64,000 nucleotides of DNA. Source: Saccharina japonica. Lineage: Eukaryota; Sar; Phaeophyceae; Laminariales; Laminariaceae. Positions 23,320-35,165 of this stretch are shown here, one piece after another. The position numbers and the translations under genes were made by a program. Below the pieces are notes generated by a model. It saw nothing but the letters and a program-made list of their open reading frames with translations. It did not search any database and was not told the DNA's origin. Each line of letters starts with the position of its first letter. Position 1 is the first letter of the stretch. Location of the stretch: assembly GCA_008828725.1 (NCBI GenBank), contig MEHQ01002227.1, positions 1 through 64,000 on the forward strand. The letters run 5' to 3'.

Positions 23320-23430
23320 GTGGGTGTTGTCTTCACATTAAACTCCTTATTTCTACCCAACTACATCAGTACACCCAGTGTCTGTCCGGATTTCTAATTC
23401 TAGAGAGATACAAATTCTGTGATGTGGCTA
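23320..23430 (+). mobile_element. Solo end of the inverted-repeat element family
   Basis: GTTGTCTTCACATTAAACTCC, TACACCCAGTG and AGAGAGATACAAATTCTGTG match the right terminus of the 4569-5168 element, read inverted. The partner end is not evident nearby. Confidence 0.55.
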
Positions 23431-23621
23431 GAAACAAAGAGATAATATCAAACGAACATAGCATTAAAAAACTCGCGACATCGGCACAAAAACAAAAAAG
23501 GGCAAACAAACAAAACAAAACTGAAACAAAACTAAGGTGACGCATAATGGCAGGGTACGGGGGGTGATGTACATTATCCGGCATTTTTGTTCACATCAGG
23601 ACGGCACAACGCCATTTAGTC

Positions 23622-23690
23622 GCCATGGACACTCCATGGCGATTCCATGGCGTTTCCATGGCGCCTTCATGGCGCTTCGAGCCCACCGTA
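23622..23690 (+). repeat. Small CCATGG array
   Basis: Four CCATGG words plus variants (TTCATGGCG) lie about 12-15 bases apart. It is a miniature of the large array at 25895-28110. Confidence 0.8.
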
Positions 23691-23699
23691 CCGTGTCCT

Positions 23700-24699
23700 T
23701 CTTGGTTAAGGGTGTCGTCGGTATATTGGTGGTCGATCCATCCAAACTTCATACCCTGCCGTGCCCCGGATTCATCTCGAGCGTGGACGTCCCCGTCCGC
23801 AACCGGACCCCCTTCCCTCGCCGTTCAGATGGATAATGTCACCCCTATCGTCTCGGAGTTTTATCCACTGGTGTCGAATCCGACACCCCTTCCTCCGTTG
23901 GAGCGGAAGTGGTCGTCAGTAGAAAGGTTTGCAGAGCCGCCCGCCCTTCGCAAGGCGTTGGGCAAGTGGTCGTTGCTGTGAACTCTCGTCCCCTCCCGGG
24001 GGTCCAGCACTTGCGACGGCTGTTGACGGAAACAGCCCACCACATCTACGTCGTTCTGGTGGTACCCGCTGTCCCGAAACTGAATCTCCCTGTTGCCCTG
24101 AAGTTTTCTGGTTGATGTACGAAACCACCCGGTCTTGCCCTGTTGTTGGGGTTGCGTCGGTTATCGAAACGCCCTCCGTGGAGTCCCGCATTCCCAACGG
24201 CTGGTGTTCTAAACCGCCAGTCCTTCCTCCGCTCTAGAAAACGTTCCCGTAGTGGCAATGGGGAACCTGACCCCCGGCGGTTAGTTATCTTCCCTTGCTG
24301 GATCGATACCAAGTGTTTGGGCTTTTGGCCTAGGAATTGTGAACCGCCTCCACCACTGGGGGTCAAAGCGTCAAAGCATCGCGGCGCGGCCCCCGTACAC
24401 CATTGGCAGACTATATATAGTAGAGTCCCCGCACTCCGTAGAATGCATTCACTATGACAGTCGAACCCTGACAGTCTGCCCTCGGACGGCGAGCCCCCGC
24501 ACAAGCCGCCTACCACGTCCACCCACCCACGTCGTTGGAGTTATGCACAACAGGGTTTCCCGCCCCTCTGTACATTGGTCCGTTTGGATGGTTGGCCCGT
24601 GACGACCTTCTGGGGCCAGGACCGTCGCGAGGTCCACCGTCATAAGGACTGAAAGTATTGTTGCCTACGCCTGGCCACGCGCCGTCGCTGTTATTGTAG
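23700..24699. other. Unrecognised region, minus-strand ORF fragments
   Basis: Minus-strand ORFs at 24046-24522 (158 codons, N/R/G-rich C-terminal part), 23916-24197 and 23845-24045 overlap in different frames. They could be pieces of one broken reading frame. No domain or zinc knuckle was recognised, so neither gene nor element is called. Confidence 0.25.
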
Positions 24700-25560
24700 G
24701 TGTGGTGACGTACATCCCCCTCAGCAGAGGTGTATATTGGTGTCGCCCGACTCTTATACTCGGGGCCATTTCCCCTGGCACGTGCGACAGGGTTTCTGTT
24801 GTGGTGTATACCGCTGTGACTACGGGGGTCATCCACCGAGGAGCCACACCTTGTAGCCACGACTCCAGTTCGTGGCCTTGCCGTCGGGGTATCACCGCCG
24901 CCCATCCCGCCACGAGAATAGGCGCTCAACCCGTCCTCGGGGCCATAGATGTGGGCGAGCCACCTTCGGAGCCGTCGTGCTCACAGCCAGCCCTGCCGTC
25001 GCCACGGTTACGGCCGCTCATGTCGCCACCAGAATCGGCCCTGCCGTCACCGCGGTCACGGCCTCCCATCCCGCCGCCAGAATCTTCGCGCATACCCCAT
25101 GCGTGGCCAATGGCACGGGGGCCATACACCGACAAGTCCCCCTTGTAAACGTGGCTCCCGCCGCCTGTCCTGCTATCGTCGGGGTCACGGCCGCCCATCC
25201 CGCCACCAGAAGCTTCGTTAATTCCGGCTGCGTGGCCAATAGTGCGGGGACCACGCACAGAGGAGCCATCCACGAACCCGCGGCTTTCGCCGCCGGCCCT
25301 GCCGTCGTCGAGGTCACGGCCGCCCATCTCGCTACTAGAACCGTGGCGCATCCCGCGTAGCTATTGGTATGGGGACCCGGCACCGATACGCCTCCCTCGT
25401 AGCCACAGTTCCCGCCGCCGGCCCTACCGCCGTTTTGGTACCGGCTGCCCATTTTGCCACCAGAATCGTCGCGCATAACACGAGCGTGCCCATTGATCCG
25501 GGGGGCATGCACCGATGGGCCAACCTTGTAGCCGTGTTTTTCGCTGCCGATAAAAACAAA
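24700..25560. repeat. 129-bp tandem repeat
   Basis: The word GTCACGGCC-CCCATC recurs at 25055, 25184 and 25313, exactly 129 bases apart, with diverged units before (24889) and after (near 25440). Since 129 is divisible by three, both strands show open frames with a 43-residue period, for instance VTAAHPATR on plus and GGGMGGRD on minus. Whether any strand is coding cannot be decided from sequence alone. Confidence 0.75.
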
Positions 25561-25894
25561 ACAAAATCGGTTTAAGAAATGCAGTTCCAACTAGCCGGCA
25601 AGATGACAAAATAGCAGCATACTAGGTAAGAAACAGCAACAATCGTCGCCTACACGATATAAAAAAACTCGGTCGAATCGGGACAGCTTTAAGTTAAGAC
25701 GGTGTTTTTCGTTACAGCAGTTTATTTGGCTCTCGTATCAGTGCATTGCATAAGCAATCTACTACGACGGTGCTTTGTGTGTCCTGTATTATTTGCTACG
25801 TTCGATGAAGAGGAGGGTTGAAACGGCATCTGGAACCACACACCTGATCGGCACCCGAAAAATAATCCCATGTTCTTATGTCTTGTAGTCGATA

Positions 25895-28110
25895 AAACAA
25901 TTGCCCCCATGGTAGACTCAAAGCACTATCGTGCCTGCATGGTAGACAGGAAATACCATGGCGCCATTATTTGTAGCGCCATGTTGTCTCCACGGAGCCG
26001 CCATGGTGGTCTAAATACCGCCATGGTGGCACCGCGGCGCCTCCATGGAGGCGCCATGGAGTCACCATGGTGGGCTCAAAGCGCCATGAAGTCGCCATGG
26101 TGGGCTCAAAGCGCCATGAAGTCGCCATGGCGGGCTCAAAGCACCATGGAGTCGCCATGGTGGGGTGACGGAGCCGCCAGTGCCCTGGTGGCACCACCGC
26201 GCATCCATGGTGCCGCCATGGCGGGCTCTAAGCGTCATGGAGCCGCCATGGCTGCCTCTAAGCGCCATGGCCGCACCCCTGCGTCTTCATGGTGCCGCCA
26301 TTGTGGACTCAGGGCGCCATGGAGTCGCCATGAAGCCACCATAGCGGGCTCCAATCGCCATGGAGTCGCCGCGGCGGCAGTTTGGCGGCGTTATGGAGCC
26401 GCCATGGCAAGCTCAAAGCGCCATGGTGGCGTCAAAGCGCCACCGAGTCACCATGACTGCACCACGGCGCATCCATGGAGCCGCCATGGCGGGCTCAAAG
26501 CGCCATGGAGTCGCCAAGGCGGGGTGACGCAGCCGCCATGGCGGACATAATGCGCATGATAGCACCATAGCGCCTTCATGGTAACGCTATGGTGGGCTCA
26601 AGTCGCCATTAAGTCGCCATATCGGCACAATGGCGGGATCATGAAGCCATGGAGTCGCCATGGCGGGGTGACGGGAGCCGCCATGGTGGGCTCAATGCGC
26701 CATGGTGGCACCACGTCGCATTCATGGAGCAGCCGTGGCTGCTTCTAGATGTCATGGCGGCACCACGGCGGGGTAAAGGAGCCACCATGGCGGGCTCAAT
26801 GCATCACGGCGGCACCATGACGGCGTCAAAGGGCCATGGAGTCGCCCTGGAGTCGCGATGGCGTGCTCAAAGCACCATGGCGGCACCGCGGCACATCCGA
26901 GGTGCCGCCATGGCGGACTCTAAGCACCATGGAACCATCATGGCTGCCTTTTAGCGCCACACCACGGTGCCTCCATGACAGTGCCATGGTGGGTTCAAAG
27001 CGCTATGGAGTCGCCATGGCGTCACCATGGTAGCGCCATAGAGCCGCCATGTAAGTGCCATGGCGGCACCACAGCGCCTCCATGGCAGTGCCATGGTGGG
27101 TTCAAAGCGCCATGGAGCCGCCATGTAAGTACCATGACGGCACCACGACGCCTCCATGGTGCCGCCATGGCGGGCTCAAAGCGCCGTGGAGTCGCCATGA
27201 CGAGGTGGCGAAGCCGCCAGGGCGGGCTCAATGGAGGCGCCATGGAGCCGCCATTAGTCGCCATGGCATTACCATGGAGGCGCCATGAAGTTACCATGGC
27301 GGACTCAAAGCACCATGAAGTCGGCATGGCGGGGTGACGAAGCCATCATAGCGGGCACAATGCGCCATGGCGCCACCACGGCGCCTCCATGGTAGCGCCA
27401 TGTTTGGCTCAAAACGCCATGGAATCGCCATGAAGGCACCATGGCGGCGTTACGAAGCCGCCATGGCGGGCTCAAAGCGCCATGGCGCTTTAATGGTTCC
27501 GCCATGGTGGCTTTAAAGAGCCACGGAGTCACCATGGCTGCATCACGGCGCATACATGGTGCTGCCATGGCTGCCTCTAAACCATGGAGCCGCAATGGCG
27601 GGCTCAAAGCACCATGGCGGCACCACAGCGCATCCATGGGGCCGTTGTGGTGGACTCTGAGCCCCATGGTGCCACCATGACGCCTCCATGGAGCTGCCAT
27701 AGCTGCCTCGAAGCGCTATTTCGGCACCACGGCACCTCCATGGTCCCGCCATGGTGGGCTCAAAAGCGCCATGGAGTCCCCATGGCGCCACCATGGCGGC
27801 GTCACGGAGCCGCCAAGGCAGGCTCAAAGCACCATGGCAGCGCCACGGCGCATCCTTGGTGCCACCATGACGCCTACGGGGTGCTGCCATGGTGGGCTAA
27901 AGGCGCCATGGATTCGCCATGGTAACGCCATGGAGGTGCCATATCGTCGCGATGGAAACTCCATGGCGACTCCATAGAGGCTCCATGGTGACACCACGGA
28001 TTCGCCATGGAGTCGCCATGGCGGCACAATGGAGTTGCTATGGCGACGCCATGGAGTCACGATGGGGTCGCCATGGCGATTGCTGTACAACAACCATGGC
28101 GTCAAGACAA
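25895..28110. repeat. 2.2-kb degenerate array saturated with CCATGG
   Basis: Dozens of CCATGG palindromes are spaced roughly 12-40 bases apart. Recurrent spacers include CGGGCTCAAAGCG, AGTCGCCATGG and CACCACGGCGC(A/C)TCCATGG. The unit is a degenerate ~36-base module without fixed period. Because ATG sits in every palindrome on both strands, many short ORFs start in it; none is credible as a gene. Confidence 0.9.
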
Positions 28111-28503
28111 GAGTGTACTCAAGTAAGAAAGATAAAGTAGATTATCGGGTACGAAGGGGTGCGGATGCCATCGACTTGGCAGGGGATAGGGCAACACAAC
28201 AAACAAACCAAGAATCAGAGGTTGTAACACAGTGGTAGGCAGTGGTCGCTGGGTGTTTCGATTAAAACGACGGCCAATGGCATGTTTTAGCGAGTGCCTT
28301 CATTTGCTTAGCTGGCCTAGCTGCTAGTGCTACGCATTATTACACGCGGCTGTCTTCCGCCCCCCCCCTGGCCTTGGGCCCAACGACGTTTTAACTTGCT
28401 GCGTATTTTGTATATCAGGCGCTCGTCACTTTGCTACAGTCTCCTTCTCCTTAACGAACTAGCGATCCATATTCTTCTCTGCCGTTTCCTCAACTCGTTG
28501 AAA
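28111..28503. other. No gene recognised
   Basis: Spacer between the CCATGG array and the LINE 3' end. No ORF or repeat of note apart from a short C run at 28362-28369. Confidence 0.4.
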
Positions 28504-30720
28504 CTACTTGCTCGATGCCTTCGCTGCTAGCGTCCATTGTTTCGCTCCGATGTCGGTGGGCGAGTTAAACAACGAAAAGTAGTGCGCGAAACAACCCATC
28601 CAGTCCTGTGCGTGTCCTCCCAAGTAACCCTTTCCCCCCTCCAGTTCCACAAACAACCCTCGTTTGGGTAGCGTCTCGTCACCCATACGAGTCACGAACC
28701 CCTCGAAAAGCATCCTCCGCTTTCGCACCGTCGTCTTGACGTACTCACAGCCAGTTTTTGCGAGTGCGCCTGCGTAGGAAAGCATGTGGTAAACATCGCG
28801 AGATTTTTTTTCCATCGATGCAACGGAGGAGTAATCGGTGGTGAGCAGCGCTCGCAGTATGGCGAGATGGGCCACGATGGGGCTGCACGTGACACGACCG
28901 TATATCATGGGCTCCGTTACCTCGGCTTCGAACATCCGTAACTTGAGCCGGAGCGGGACGGTGGGCTTGTTTTACAGTAGCAAGCCATACCGTCTGAACC
29001 GTGGGCTGACCAGCAGCACGCGCCAGTTGATCTCGACAGTAAGGTCGGCGATCTTGCACACGGTTGTCCCAAGGTACACACACTTGGCAGATTGTTTGTA
29101 CACCTGGCCGACTGCCCCAATGACGAAAGTGACCCTGTCCAAACGTGTTCGGTATCAGGCACGTGGTCTCCGTCTTGGCTTCCCGAGACCGTCAATCCAC
29201 ACGAATAACACACTGCAAACGATATCTGTCATCACCCTCGCCAGGCTGTTTCTCGATCTAGGAACGATGCCCACGCTGTCTGCATACACCATTACCTAGA
29301 TCGGTTGCGGCCCCGCCACAGTCTCCTGGGGTTTATGTCGTCCTTTCTCCGGCCTCCCCCCTCGCTCCCCCACCCCCCCCCGTCTTTCGCATCCTTCACC
29401 TTGGTGCACACCTTATCATTGGCCACATCTCTCTTCGTTGAAACAAAACCACTCCACCGCCACACTCAGTACGGCAGCAAAGAAACTGTTGAACAGCAAT
29501 GGTGCGAGTACTCATCCTTGCAGTAGGCCCTGCGACACGTCGAACCAGTCCGAACATTTATATCATCATCCGTGCGGATGCGCGCTCGCATTCCATCTTG
29601 GAAGCGGTGCATACCCCGCGAACATCTTTGGTGGTACTCCGAAACGAGCAAGCACGACCCACAAGAGAGTCCGGTCGACTGAACCGTATGCCTTGGTGAG
29701 GTCGACGAAGTACATGCGAAGAGGCGTTATTATTTTATTTTACGCCAGTTTGTGATGTCGTCGAACCACGGACATCAGATCAATCGTCGACCGTTGTGGT
29801 CCGAAGACGTACTGCTCCTTTGGTAGGATATCCTCTCGTTCGCAGCAATTGCTGAGGCGATTGGTGATTTCCTCGAGGAGAACCTTGCCACAGCGTGTGC
29901 CACGAGCGATATGCCCCGATAGTTACCGCACTACGTTCGGTCATTTGTCTCGTTCGGCACTATAATCGTGGCATATCTCCACTCCTGCGGTACGCCCCCG
30001 CCTTGACACATGACGATCCCCATGGCTGTGCTATTAAATGGCGGTTGCCGCCGCAATTTTCGTCCAAGGCGGGTTTGAGTAGTTCAGCGGGAAGCTCATC
30101 GGGTCCAACAGCCTTTCGGTTTGACATGCCCTAGATGGTCTCCTCCACCCCAAAGACCGAAGGTAAGTCATCCAGAGGTGTGCATAGGGGTCACACCTTG
30201 AGCTCTTCGAAGATATTCGGGGTTAGGGTCAGCGACTTAGCATTGAGCAAAGTGTTGAACCGCTGTACCCAAAGTCGTGAATGAGCCCCATGCCACGAAG
30301 CAAGTTGCCCTCTCTGCGCCTTTGATGTATTAAGAGCTGCACGATTCCTTCATCTCAAAATCCATCCCCTTGAGGCGCTTGAAGAAACCAGCTCGGTCGC
30401 CATCTTTGATGCCCACCTCGAGTTGACTGACGAATTCCTCGAAGGATATCTGCACATCTTCTATCCTCACGCGCTTAAGGTGTCTCCCAGCTTTTGTTTA
30501 GGGATCTCCTGAGGTTGCCGCTGCCTGGATCCACGCGCAATAGCTCTCTCGTGGCTTCCCTCTCTTGACACGCCACAAGCATTTACACATTCGTTTCCTC
30601 ACCAGTACACAACCCGGCCGGCCCTTGACTGCGCTTTGCACATGGCGCGATGTTAGCTGCAGTCGACAGCATCGCTTCAGCGAACACCGTTGCCATTCCA
30701 TCCACATCTGTTTCCAGGGG
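28504..30720 (-). pseudogene. Decayed LINE (non-LTR retrotransposon), reverse transcriptase part
   Basis: Pieces of one LINE polyprotein appear in order on the minus strand but in shifting frames. From 5' to 3': the pre-RT region near 30060-30135 (KAVGPDELPAELLKPAL), YRGISL near 29910, QYVFGPQRST near 29810, and the first catalytic Asp region [13 protein letters not shown] near 29690-29715. YADS follows at 29275-29292, where the second Asp of the usual YADD box is replaced by Ser. The C-terminal segment at 28504-28935 is one open frame of 143 codons (KRRMLFEGFV, MGDETLPKRG, GGKGYLGG, DWMGC). Multiple frameshifts and stops and the altered active site show it is dead. The 5' limit is uncertain; endonuclease sequence was not recognised, so a 5'-truncated insertion is likely. 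Confidence 0.75.
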
Positions 30721-30769
30721 GTAGGGGCATAATAATCTCGACGGGGGTTATTCTCGAGTTGACTACTAT

Positions 30770-31041
30770 TGATTCGACCTCAGGCGCATGACGGGGCCTT
30801 GCACAGGCGGGCAGGGTCAGGGAGCTGGAGCGCTGCTCATGTAGACATAAACCACGTATATATTATCGTCGGACCTCGCAGGCCACCATCGAGGCGCAGC
30901 GAGCAAGTCAAGGAGTCAAGTCAAGTCAAGTCACCAGCAAACACGAGACCTCACAGATGGAGAAAGCCTCATCAAGTATATGAACTCCCTAATATATGAA
31001 ACCGTCATCATACCTGCTGTATCGAGTACCAAGCACAATCA
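30770..31041 (-). repeat. 3' LTR of the 30.8-35.4 kb element
   Basis: 272 bases, direct copy of 35166-35442. It contains TATATATTA (plus-strand reading near 30858) and a run of TCAAG units near 30905-30930 that differs in copy number from the other LTR. Confidence 0.65.
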
Positions 31042-31060
31042 ATATCCTCCCTGCTTTGCA
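31042..31060 (-). other. Putative polypurine tract
   Basis: On the minus strand GCAAAGCAGGGAGGATA directly precedes the TG start of the 3' LTR, the position where plus-strand DNA synthesis is primed in LTR retrotransposons. Confidence 0.45.
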
Positions 31061-31392
31061 ATCGATACTGTGCGACACCACACATCCGCAGTATGCATAC
31101 CGAACAGGTGTACAGTCCTATCAACTAATATCCTCCCTGCATGGTGAACAGTATGGCAATAAAGCATCACAATATCATAGCATGGTCACACCTCATAGCT
31201 GTCCCGAAAACCACAAATCATCATCCCGAATCAATATCACACATTCCAAATTCACGTACCGAATGTGGACCACAATGTCCCAAAACCTCAAGCAAATTCA
31301 AAGTACCGAATACCACAAGATTAATCAAAACCTCAAGCAAATTCAAAGTACCGAATACCAGAAATTCAAGCAAATTCATTCAAACTCAAATA

Positions 31393-31694
31393 CCAAAATC
31401 TAAACCATACTGGCTCAAACTTCAACAATCTTCCAAGACACTCAGCTGCCGTAACTAGGGCATAAGGCCTCGGTAATCAGACGGTCATCAGCTCGGTGTC
31501 AACAGGTCGATACAGGTTTGTCCAGTAGTACCAACTTCAGAGACCAAAATCTAAACCATACTGGCTCAAACTTCAACAATCTTCCAAGACACTCAGCTGC
31601 CGTAACTAGGGCATAAGGCCTCGGTAATCAGGCGGTCATCAGCTCGGTGTCAACAGGTCGATACAGGTTTGTCCAGTAGTACTAACTTCAGATA
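31393..31694 (+). repeat. 151-bp tandem duplication
   Basis: 31393-31543 is repeated at 31544-31694 with only a few changes (for example CAGACGG to CAGGCGG). It lies in the non-coding internal region of the LTR element. Confidence 0.9.
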
Positions 31695-32011
31695 CCACTG
31701 CACGTTGCAAGAATCTCGAAACTCTGAAAAATCCTCAATACAAATCTCAATACCGTACAATGTATTCTCGGAACTACCAGACCAGCCGTTATCATCATTG
31801 AATATCTCCCTGACAATCAACAATACAGCTCCCGATCACGGTTCGACCAAGAACAGTATATCCGCACAGCAGTATCCACTATTTTAATCAGTAAACAGGC
31901 AGAATTTTCAATGCCCGAAAACCATCAATCAAAAACCACAACCAACCTTAACCCCACCAGCCCAATCAGAAACTCATTCAATATCCTCCATTCTCGAATC
32001 CTCGTTCAATC

Positions 32012-32265
32012 AGTCAACCAGTCAATCAATGTATTTTCCGAACTATCAGAAAAGCCGCCCAGACCAGACAGCCAGAGACGGTATCACCATTGAGATCGAC
32101 TCTAAAACAAAAAATAAATCTCAGATCCTCATTTCAGTCGGTCAACCAGTCAATCAATGTATTTTCCGAACTACCAGAAAAGCCGCCCAGGCCAGACAGC
32201 CAGAGACGGTATCACCATTGAGATTGACTCTAAAACTAAAACAATAAATCTCAAATCCTCATTCA
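32012..32265 (+). repeat. 128-bp tandem duplication
   Basis: The block with GTCAATCAATGTATTTTCCG and CAGAGACGGTATCACCATTG occurs twice, 128 bases apart. A diverged third piece may be at 31758-31805. It also lies in the internal region of the LTR element. Confidence 0.85.
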
Positions 32266-33643
32266 TACGCAAACGTAATTTATCCGACCGCGTGGTATGG
32301 TTTCAAGCTTACAGCAGTAGTTATTACGCCAACTTATCATCGGGGAAACGTGATCTCCCCTTGCCACGAGCTGCTGGTATAATCAAGAACCTTCGAGCGA
32401 TTTCCACACAAGGAAAGCTCTGAAGTGTACTATTTTATCACCAAGCAACAATGCCTCAAGAACAGCGTTTTAACCAACCAATACGTAGTAGTGCGCGGAA
32501 AGACAAAACGCATTCATAAATATATTCATCAAGATTCGAATGACGTGATCAGACAACAAGTGCAAGTGCATATTTCACATCGCCAACAAAGAGCACATAG
32601 TAACTGCTATATGATTACGTGTTTAAAGCACCTACTCCACTTATACTCCTCCTGCTTTTAAGTACGTACATAGCATTTGTGCTACACGATTGATGACCAG
32701 AACCATCTCGTACCTATAACTGGTTCGTTACGGAGGGAGGGGGGGAGGGAGGGCGGAAGAGCACACAACATACAGCAGTCAACCTGAGTCGCCCAAAACA
32801 TATTTTCACTCGGTATCAATGCTCCACTCCATCGCGTATTCATATCATATCACAACGCCCAGAATTTTCCAACATCGTATTATACCAACCATGATAACCT
32901 TATCTGAGCAGTAGTACGTTCGCAGTTGCGTTGTACCATGATATAACGCAGTGTCTTATATGTATGCATGGATGTATATACGACCTTCGCGATCATAAAA
33001 CTGTCCGCACACAGAGCACTACCGTTTACATCAGGTACACACAAAATAAGCATACGAAAATGCTCATAAATCATTAAAACCACCGCACGCATATACCTGG
33101 TATACTCACAGCAGTATAATAGTACTTCTCGTACAAATAGCAAAAACATCGCAGACAGACAAAATAACCGTATGAGTATGTTCCAAGTACCTTCCCCTGT
33201 TGATTACAGGTCCAAGTAAAAGTTACAGCAGAATTGCTGCATGTCGGCTATTGTCATACGTATACTGATTTGTTGCTATCTGACAAGGTTAGTACGTGCA
33301 GTGTGGTAGCACAGCGTTCGAAGCAAAGCACACAACCGAAACATAACAATGTCGGCTCGTCAAGTGCTCGTCACGTGCGTACTCAATCCCTATCATGCGT
33401 GCATCATATATCAGCCCCAACCCAAGTACGTAGTCCATCGTCCCGCGCAAAATAACGAAAGACAACAGAACCAACTACTCGTATTCAGTATAATGATAGG
33501 TGGTCCAAACAAGCCTTTTCTACGACACACCTACTATTAATATACCTGAACAGCGGTAGCGGCATCTTGGGACGTATAATCAAAAACATCATCAAAAACA
33601 AGAAAAAGGCAATCAATCAAGATGCACGAACACAGCTTATACC

Positions 33644-33771
33644 TCAATCAGGGCTGAACGGAGGCATCAGGCCAGCACCCAGGCGCCATTGCGGTCCAGC
33701 TTCCATGCTGATCCAAACACAATCTTGCTGTAGGTGGTGTTGCTTGCCGCCGCCCCACCCGTCCTTGCTCC

Positions 33772-33842
<71 letters not shown>

Positions 33843-35125
33843 TCTTCCTTCTCCTCTTCCTCCTCTTTCCGTTGCTCGAATGATAACAGGGCTCCGTGTG
33901 CCAGCACCAAGCGACTCGCCACTACCAGGGCGTGCTGCTCCGCCTCGAGGTCTGCACGCGTGCCTTCCGCGGGCGGTGGCGGAGGCGGTGGTAGAGGCGG
34001 CGGTGGCGGCAGCGGCGGTGGCAACGGCTGATGCTCCTGCTCCTCGCCCATCCCAACGCCGTCCTCTCCGACTCCTACCCTACTTTCCTCCTCCAGAGAC
34101 CCCCTTCCACTCGCACATAAAACCATCTCTCCGACCTTTTTCTCTTCCGCGTGTGACGGTTTCTTCGTCACCGCGGGGTGGGTTTCAACGTGGCGCGCAG
34201 ACAGAGCCACCTGCTCTACTAGCGCGCCCGGGCTCACCCAACAAACCGGCTCAAAGGGGCTCCTCTCAACCGGAAGCAGCTGCGGCAGGGCCCTCTGCCC
34301 ATCCTGTGCACTGCTGCCGCTCCGGGAGGTCTTCTTCCCACTAAGCTCCTCAGCTTGTTCTTCTCTGTCCTCGTCACCCATATCTTCTCCGTTTTCTCCT
34401 CTCGTCGCTTCCTCATCAAATTCGGGGGTGGGCGTAGAGCGGGTATGGTTTGCAGCAGTGGCCAACGTGCCGGCTCGAGCCTCCTGCTCTTGCCGCACTG
34501 ATGTCCCAGCTGCTTTCCTCCTCTGCTCTGCCGTTGCCCGCTCCGAATCAGCGCGCTGGGCCTCGCTCGGCGCGGCACGCAGCTTCGCTATCATCTTCAT
34601 CCGAAGGGCTGCAAGCTGCAGCTGCTGCGGCTGCTGCTGCTGCTCCGGTTGATGCGGCTGCTGCTGCTCTTGCTGCAGCGGCTCGCCTCCGTTGCTCGTG
34701 CCTCGAGCAGCAAGCGGGTCCACCAGCGCCAGCTCACGTCTGGCCGAGGCGGCACGCTGTTGCCGCGGCCGTATCGGGTGGACTACCTCTTGCCGCCACT
34801 TGATTTTCTGCTGAGCCGAGGCTATCCAACTATCCACCTGGTTGAGACGGGCCCTGTCCTTCGTGAGCACAGCAGTCCCCCTTCCGGTCCGCGCAGCCCA
34901 AGCTCCTTCATGGTCCTCGATGCGCTCTACCAGAACGAAGCGCTCGGCATACATCTCGTCCACGCGCCCCATCAGCTGCACCGTCAGCCACCTCTCCCTC
35001 TCCAAATACAACTCCCGGAGCTCGAGATAACTCTTGCCCTCCTCACTAGCTCTCCACCTAGCATTCTCCGATTCCGCGGCATCCATCTCGACGCGGAAAA
35101 ACCACCACACCGCCTGATGCCCCAA
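33644..35125 (-). CDS. 493-residue coiled-coil, glutamine- and proline-rich protein of the LTR element
   Basis: Intact ORF immediately downstream of the 5' LTR, so it occupies the Gag position; a structural role is inferred only from that position. Residues about 15-115 are charged and helix-prone (LELRELYLERERW, VDEMYAERFVLVERIED) and likely form a coiled coil. Residues 150-170 are Gln-rich, 185-265 are Arg/Glu-rich and acidic, 367-385 are polyproline, 421-429 are acidic and 430-451 are 22 uninterrupted Gln encoded by CAG. No CCHC zinc knuckle, signal peptide or membrane segment is present. Met1 or Met14 could start translation. A host gene captured between repeats is the alternative; I recognise no family. 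Confidence 0.55.
33773..33840 (-). repeat. (CAG)22 tract
   Basis: 68 bases of pure CTG on plus, CAG on minus, coding for the 22-Gln run of the 493-residue ORF. The lack of interruptions suggests recent or ongoing length change. Confidence 0.95.
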
Positions 35126-35165
35126 GCAACCCGAGATCGCGTGTCAACGACCCGCTATAGCGTAT

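Noticed and set aside
26649-27977. Many 65-130-codon ORFs rich in MESPWRHHG or MAAPWRRHG
   Set aside because: The start codons come from CCATGG itself and both strands give similar peptides; these are repeat translations.
25895-28110. CRISPR-like array
   Set aside because: Spacing and spacers are irregular, modules appear in both orientations, and the window is eukaryotic.
33567-34031. 154-codon plus ORF with a polycysteine run
   Set aside because: It is the opposite strand of the CAG tract in the 493-residue ORF.
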